This document shows positions 60,892 through 64,000 of a stretch of 64,000 nt of DNA, one piece after another. The notes beneath the pieces are model-generated. The model did no database searches. It was given only the letters and a program-made list of their open reading frames with translations, and was not told the origin of the DNA. Numbering within the stretch: the first letter of the stretch is position 1; the number at the start of each line of letters is the position of its first letter. The position numbers were made by a program, and so were the translations under genes. This stretch comes from an uncultured Methanomicrobiales archaeon (GTDB lineage: Archaea; Halobacteriota; Methanomicrobia; Methanomicrobiales; Methanospirillaceae), in contig CAIYHQ010000111.1 in assembly GCA_903926075.1 (NCBI GenBank), forward strand, positions 62,001 through 126,000, given 5' to 3'.

Positions 60892-61461
60892 ATGAAGGCC
60901 ATGATTCTTGTTATTGTATGTGTTTTCATTATTCTGGCCACAGCAGGTTGTACTACACAAAATACGGAGAAAGGAACAATGAGCACTCAGACACAAACAA
61001 CAGGACAAGTTACAAAAGTACTTTTAGAAACGAATAAGGGAAATATTACAATTGCCCTTGCAGCGGATATGCCAATTACTGCCGGAAATTTTGAGAAACT
61101 TGTTAAAGAGGGATATTATGACGGAGTAATATTCCACAGGGTAATAAAAGGTTTCATGATACAGGGTGGAGACCCAACCGGAACAGGGAAAGGCGGACCC
61201 GGTTATATGATACCAGATGAATTTTCAGCTAATAACAGGAATGATCGCGGGACAATATCGATGGCAAATGCAGGGCCCAACACCGGAGGGAGCCAGTTCT
61301 TTATAAATCTCGTCAATAATAATTTTCTTGACGGAAAACACCCGGTCTTTGGAAAAGTAACTGAAGGTATGGATGTTGTGGATTCAATTGCAAATGTGCA
61401 GACAGGTACTGGAGACCGACCCATAGAGAATGTTACGATAATTAAAGCAACAATCCTCTAA
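60892..61461 (+). CDS. Lipoprotein peptidyl-prolyl isomerase (cyclophilin)
   Basis: Prolyl cis-trans isomerase. A lipoprotein signal (ILVIVCVFIILATAGC, lipobox ending at Cys20) and a short Thr/Gln linker precede a complete cyclophilin domain (about 42-189): IFHRVIKGFMIQGGDPTGTG, ISMANAGPNTGGSQFFI and LDGKHPVFGKVTEGMDVV. Catalytic Arg, Phe, Gln and the QFF motif are present. The lipobox implies anchoring on the outside of the membrane, so it likely helps exported proteins fold. No neighbour is clearly co-transcribed. Confidence 0.92.
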   Translation: MKAMILVIVCVFIILATAGCTTQNTEKGTMSTQTQTTGQVTKVLLETNKGNITIALAADMPITAGNFEKLVKEGYYDGVIFHRVIKGFMIQGGDPTGTGKGGPGYMIPDEFSANNRNDRGTISMANAGPNTGGSQFFINLVNNNFLDGKHPVFGKVTEGMDVVDSIANVQTGTGDRPIENVTIIKATIL

Positions 61462-61505
61462 AAATATAATTCCTTTTTTCCATTGATTTAAATATTTGAA
61501 AAGGA

Positions 61506-62384
61506 ATGGTAAATTTGGGAGAGAAGATAAGAGAAGAAATGAGTTCACCGATTAATCATTATATCCGGTTTCTTGATAGAAAAATGCACACCCCTTTTCC
61601 AGAACCTTTACCTGGTTCAGGTCTTCAACCAGGCTGGATAATTACAAGAAATCACGAGGTACTTATAAATAAAGGCGGTAATTCTCTCTTTTTATATCTC
61701 CCGATCAAGGACACGGACCTTATAGCAAGCACTTACCTTGGCATTTCAGGAAATACCGTTTTCTACGTAGCTCATTGCAGTAATGAAACAACCCCACCAA
61801 ATGGGTTTAAATTTGTAAGTCTTCGGGATCTTTTTTCTATCAGTGATGAAGAGACATCTTCTCATGCAGCATACGCAGTTCAGATATCTGAATTTAATTT
61901 AGATAACAGGTACTGTGGGAGATGCGGATCAAATACTCATGAATCATCAATTGAAAGAGCAAGGATTTGTGATTCCTGTGGATTTATAGTATACCCGAAA
62001 ATTTGTCCTGCAATAATTGTCCTTATAAAAAAAGGCGATTGCATTCTTCTAGCGAGGTCCCCTGGTTTTACAACAGATATGTACAGCATTATTGCGGGAT
62101 TTGTGGAAGCTGGAGAGACCATAGAATCTACTGTTCTTCGGGAAGTTAAAGAAGAAGTTGGAATAGCAATAAAAAACCTGAGGTATTACGCAAGTCAGTC
62201 ATGGCCGTTTCCACATTCACTTATGATAGGATTTGTTGCTGACCATGAAAGCGGTGAAATTGAGATTGACAACCATGAGATTGAAGATGCAGGGTGGTTT
62301 TCAACATATTCAATGCCACTTCTTCCTGGCCCGTATAGTATTGCGGGGAAAATGATAGAGGCTTTTATAAGGGGAGAGATTTAA
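61506..62384 (+). CDS. NudC-like Nudix hydrolase (NADH pyrophosphatase / NAD-cap removal)
   Basis: Predicted to split NADH or NAD-capped RNA. The 292-residue protein has the NudC layout: variable N-terminal domain (about 1-125), zinc ribbon (YCGRCGSN, RICDSCGF) and Nudix domain with box GFVEAGETIESTVLREVKEE. The downstream QSWPFPHSLMIGF is the SQPWPFPxS-type NudC signature. It ends 4 bp inside the end of the convergent CBS gene. The start ATG lies within AAGGAATGG; a later start is possible. Confidence 0.9.
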   Translation: MVNLGEKIREEMSSPINHYIRFLDRKMHTPFPEPLPGSGLQPGWIITRNHEVLINKGGNSLFLYLPIKDTDLIASTYLGISGNTVFYVAHCSNETTPPNGFKFVSLRDLFSISDEETSSHAAYAVQISEFNLDNRYCGRCGSNTHESSIERARICDSCGFIVYPKICPAIIVLIKKGDCILLARSPGFTTDMYSIIAGFVEAGETIESTVLREVKEEVGIAIKNLRYYASQSWPFPHSLMIGFVADHESGEIEIDNHEIEDAGWFSTYSMPLLPGPYSIAGKMIEAFIRGEI

Positions 62385-63658
62385 TCAAGGAAATGATGCC
62401 TTAGTTTCATGACATCCCGGTACGGAATCACACCGATTAACCTTTTTTCTGAATTTATCACGGGAAGTGCCCTGAAATCATATCTTGCGAACAATTCAGA
62501 GGCTTCCTTTAACGTGCTGTCTGGAGTCAGAGTAATTACGTCATCAACCATGATGTCAATTAACTTTTCCTCGTCGTTAGCCTGCAATAGCTCCTTAATA
62601 TCAACAACCCCCTCAAGAATTTTTGAATTATCTGCAACGTAGATGTACATGATTACGTCTTTTCCCTTCGCGAGACGTGGATACTCTTCCTGAACATCTC
62701 CAACCTTCATTTCGGGATTGAGCATAATGAACTTTGATGTCGAATAGTTTTCAATAACCTCTTCAGACCTGTCCAGGATAGATTTGACCTTTTTTGCTTT
62801 CTCAGGATTAATTAAATCAAGTATCTCCTCTGCTTCATTATGAGAAATGGCAGTGAGGATATCTGCAGTCTGACCTGGAGTCATTTCGTTAATCAGATTG
62901 ATAACATGGTCAATTTTAAGAGATGAAATGATTTCACGTTGAATTGGGGGGTCAATCTCTTCAAGGGTGTCTGAAGCTTTACTGGTATCGAGTTCGGTAA
63001 AGATCATCACTCTCTGTTCGGGGTCCATATCTTCAAGAATATCCGCGATATCGACAGGGTGCATCATCTCAAGCTTTTCTTTCAGGACCCTGAGTTTCAC
63101 ATCACCCCGAAACCTGCTTATAGTGGTTGGAAGAGGCTGAATATATGTCCAGGGAATAGACAAATCATCAATATCTCTCCCAATACTATGAAGAAAGGAT
63201 GCAAGGCCTTTTAATCCAAGACGACGGAGCAGGCCGAACCTGCTTATATCAGCTTCAAAGACAAGTAGTTTATTCGTTTTTTTTACTAACCTGATATCAT
63301 ATACAACTTCTATCTCATGGTCTTCAAGATCAATGACCTTCTTATCAAGGACATAATTTTTAAGGAGCAGATCCCCTTCTTTTGGTTCTCCTTCATATGA
63401 ACCGATATCTTCAATTGAGATCTCAATACGGTCCGACATAATTTTATATATATTTCCCCATGGAACCAGAAGTGAAGGATATCCAAATGAACGGGTTATA
63501 AAAAAATGGGTGACTTCAGGATAACTTGCAGTCTCGACTATTATCACATCCGAAAGCCTTCCAATTTTTTTACCACCCAGAATTATTTTTTTCCCGATCA
63601 GCTCACTAAAGTAAAAAGTATCAGGGATCTGTTTTAAAATGTCATTTTGTGTTGTCAT
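62381..63658 (-). CDS. PRC-barrel / MgtE N-domain / CBS-domain protein without membrane part
   Basis: A 425-residue soluble regulator-like protein. Two PRC-barrel-like domains (about 15-90 and 95-165, with IGRLSDVIIVETASYPEVTH) are followed by the MgtE intracellular N-domain (about 185-300: MHPVDIADILEDMDPEQRVM, FTELDTSKASDTLEEIDP) and a CBS pair (about 305-425: DVITLTPDSTLKEASELFAR, DFRALPVINSEKRLIGVIPY). The MgtE channel is absent. The MgtE_N-CBS unit senses Mg2+ or nucleotides in transporters, so here it may gate the membrane protein encoded just upstream. Confidence 0.88.
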   Translation of the reverse strand: MTTQNDILKQIPDTFYFSELIGKKIILGGKKIGRLSDVIIVETASYPEVTHFFITRSFGYPSLLVPWGNIYKIMSDRIEISIEDIGSYEGEPKEGDLLLKNYVLDKKVIDLEDHEIEVVYDIRLVKKTNKLLVFEADISRFGLLRRLGLKGLASFLHSIGRDIDDLSIPWTYIQPLPTTISRFRGDVKLRVLKEKLEMMHPVDIADILEDMDPEQRVMIFTELDTSKASDTLEEIDPPIQREIISSLKIDHVINLINEMTPGQTADILTAISHNEAEEILDLINPEKAKKVKSILDRSEEVIENYSTSKFIMLNPEMKVGDVQEEYPRLAKGKDVIMYIYVADNSKILEGVVDIKELLQANDEEKLIDIMVDDVITLTPDSTLKEASELFARYDFRALPVINSEKRLIGVIPYRDVMKLRHHFLD

Positions 63659-63663
63659 TCAAT

Positions 63664-63876
63664 CTACCTCTGAATTAAAGTGAAGAATTTATAGGCGAGA
63701 AGAATTACCAGGAATATAAGGTACAATCGCAACAGAAACAGGACAATACTGACACCCCTCGTTATTTTTATACTAGGTTTTGCATATTTCCGGTTGATTG
63801 CGGATAACTTTCCTATCTCCCTCGAAAAAAGGGGATTAATTCGCTCTTTAATTATATCGCGTATATTTTCAAACAT
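63664..63876 (-). CDS. Small single-span membrane protein
   Basis: About 70 residues: a charged N-terminal half (MFENIRDIIKERINPLFSRE) and one strongly hydrophobic helix near the C-terminus (SIVLFLLRLYLIFLVILLAY). GGAGG lies 6 nt before ATG 63876, which decides the start over 63918. It lies between the transporter-like gene and the PRC/CBS gene, 5 bp before the latter, and may be a small subunit linking them. No family recognised. Confidence 0.6.
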   Translation of the reverse strand: MFENIRDIIKERINPLFSREIGKLSAINRKYAKPSIKITRGVSIVLFLLRLYLIFLVILLAYKFFTLIQR

Positions 63877-63889
63877 CTTAGCCTCCAGA

Positions 63890-64000
63890 TCATTTAAAAA
63901 AATTCGGGAATATTGCACTTAAAGAATACAAAGTAGATAGAAGAATAATAACTGTGACAATAGTATAGCTTACAAAGTTCTGAAGAGGTGTGTTGGTATA
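63890..64000 (-). CDS. C-terminus of a membrane protein (5' part beyond the window)
   Basis: The minus strand from 64000 to the stop at 63890-63892 is open and encodes 36 residues, YTNTPLQNFVSYTIVTVIIL and then a hydrophobic end closing in PNFFK. This looks like the last helix of a transporter. A divalent-metal transporter of the NRAMP type would fit the neighbouring PRC/MgtE_N/CBS gene, but the fragment is too short to say. It overlaps nothing and ends 14 bp before the small membrane-protein gene. Confidence 0.5.
   Translation of the reverse strand, partial: YTNTPLQNFVSYTIVTVIILLSTLYSLSAIFPNFFK

Noticed and set aside
1-64000. CRISPR array
   Set aside because: No set of regularly spaced identical repeats and no cas gene was seen. 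PEGA-coding repeats are protein-level only.

Overview
The window comes from a methanogenic euryarchaeon, most likely of the order Methanomicrobiales (Methanospirillum/Methanoregula-like). This rests on archaeal information-processing genes (PriS, GINS, aIF2-alpha, Nop10, L44e, S27e, Elp3, archaeal ProS, LSm, Cdc48), glycerol-1-phosphate dehydrogenase and geranylgeranyl reductase for archaeal lipids, bifunctional FBP aldolase/phosphatase, and PEGA/PKD/DUF3821-type surface proteins with many PAS-rich sensors typical of that order. Base composition is AT-rich. No prophage, insertion sequence or CRISPR array was seen.

Layout. 1-2.3 kb: a left-truncated secreted subtilase/sedolisin-like protease and a divergent PEGA protein. 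2.3-7.7 kb (minus): M42 peptidase, aminotransferase, hexuloisomerase, a REC-like/PAS/diadenylate cyclase fusion and ThiD. 7.8-9.8 kb: a large secreted PKD/PEGA protein. 10.2-15.9 kb: zinc-ribbon protein, ProS/SpoIIM/DUF63, glycerol-1-P dehydrogenase, UPF0179, ADP-ribosylglycohydrolase. 16-24.4 kb (plus): a dense information-processing run (UPF0058, Elp3, PriS, GINS, L44e, S27e, aIF2-alpha, Nop10, PAC2, EndoQ) ending in a ferredoxin/geranylgeranyl reductase pair. 24.4-32.3 kb: PAS histidine kinase, RNase HII, site-2 protease, NfeD/TPR/stomatin set, DUF89, tRNA-Pro. 32.5-36 kb: Roadblock/LC7 + response regulator + small winged-helix protein, DHH/RecJ-like protein. 36-39 kb (minus): tightly overlapping NrdG2-like, UPF0200 kinase, TIM-barrel, RNase Z. 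39-45.9 kb (plus): ThiC, 5-formyl-THF cyclo-ligase, Cdc48, Hsp20, FBPA/P, LSm, Cys-rich wHTH. 45.9-48.7 kb (minus): nicotinate phosphoribosyltransferase, unknown small gene, class I aldolase, tRNA-Gln. 48.8-55.8 kb (minus): a non-canonical chemosensory cluster (tandem CheW, Cache MCP, CheA-REC, REC-histidine kinase), with a divergent PEGA membrane protein. 57.3-58.6 kb: XerA-type recombinase flanked by inverted repeats. 58.6-64 kb: glucan phosphorylase, lipoprotein cyclophilin, NudC-like Nudix, PRC/MgtE_N/CBS protein, a small membrane protein and the C-terminus of a membrane protein.

The most notable items are (i) the degenerate-receiver/PAS/diadenylate cyclase fusion, which would couple a cytoplasmic sensor to c-di-AMP synthesis; (ii) the four-gene chemosensory cluster without adaptation genes, whose apparent output is a receiver-histidine kinase, with a 13-bp sequence repeated in two of its leaders; and (iii) a perfect 10-6-10 inverted repeat next to xerA that has the geometry of a Xer recombination core. 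All functional calls are from reading sequence and recalled family motifs; no database search was run.
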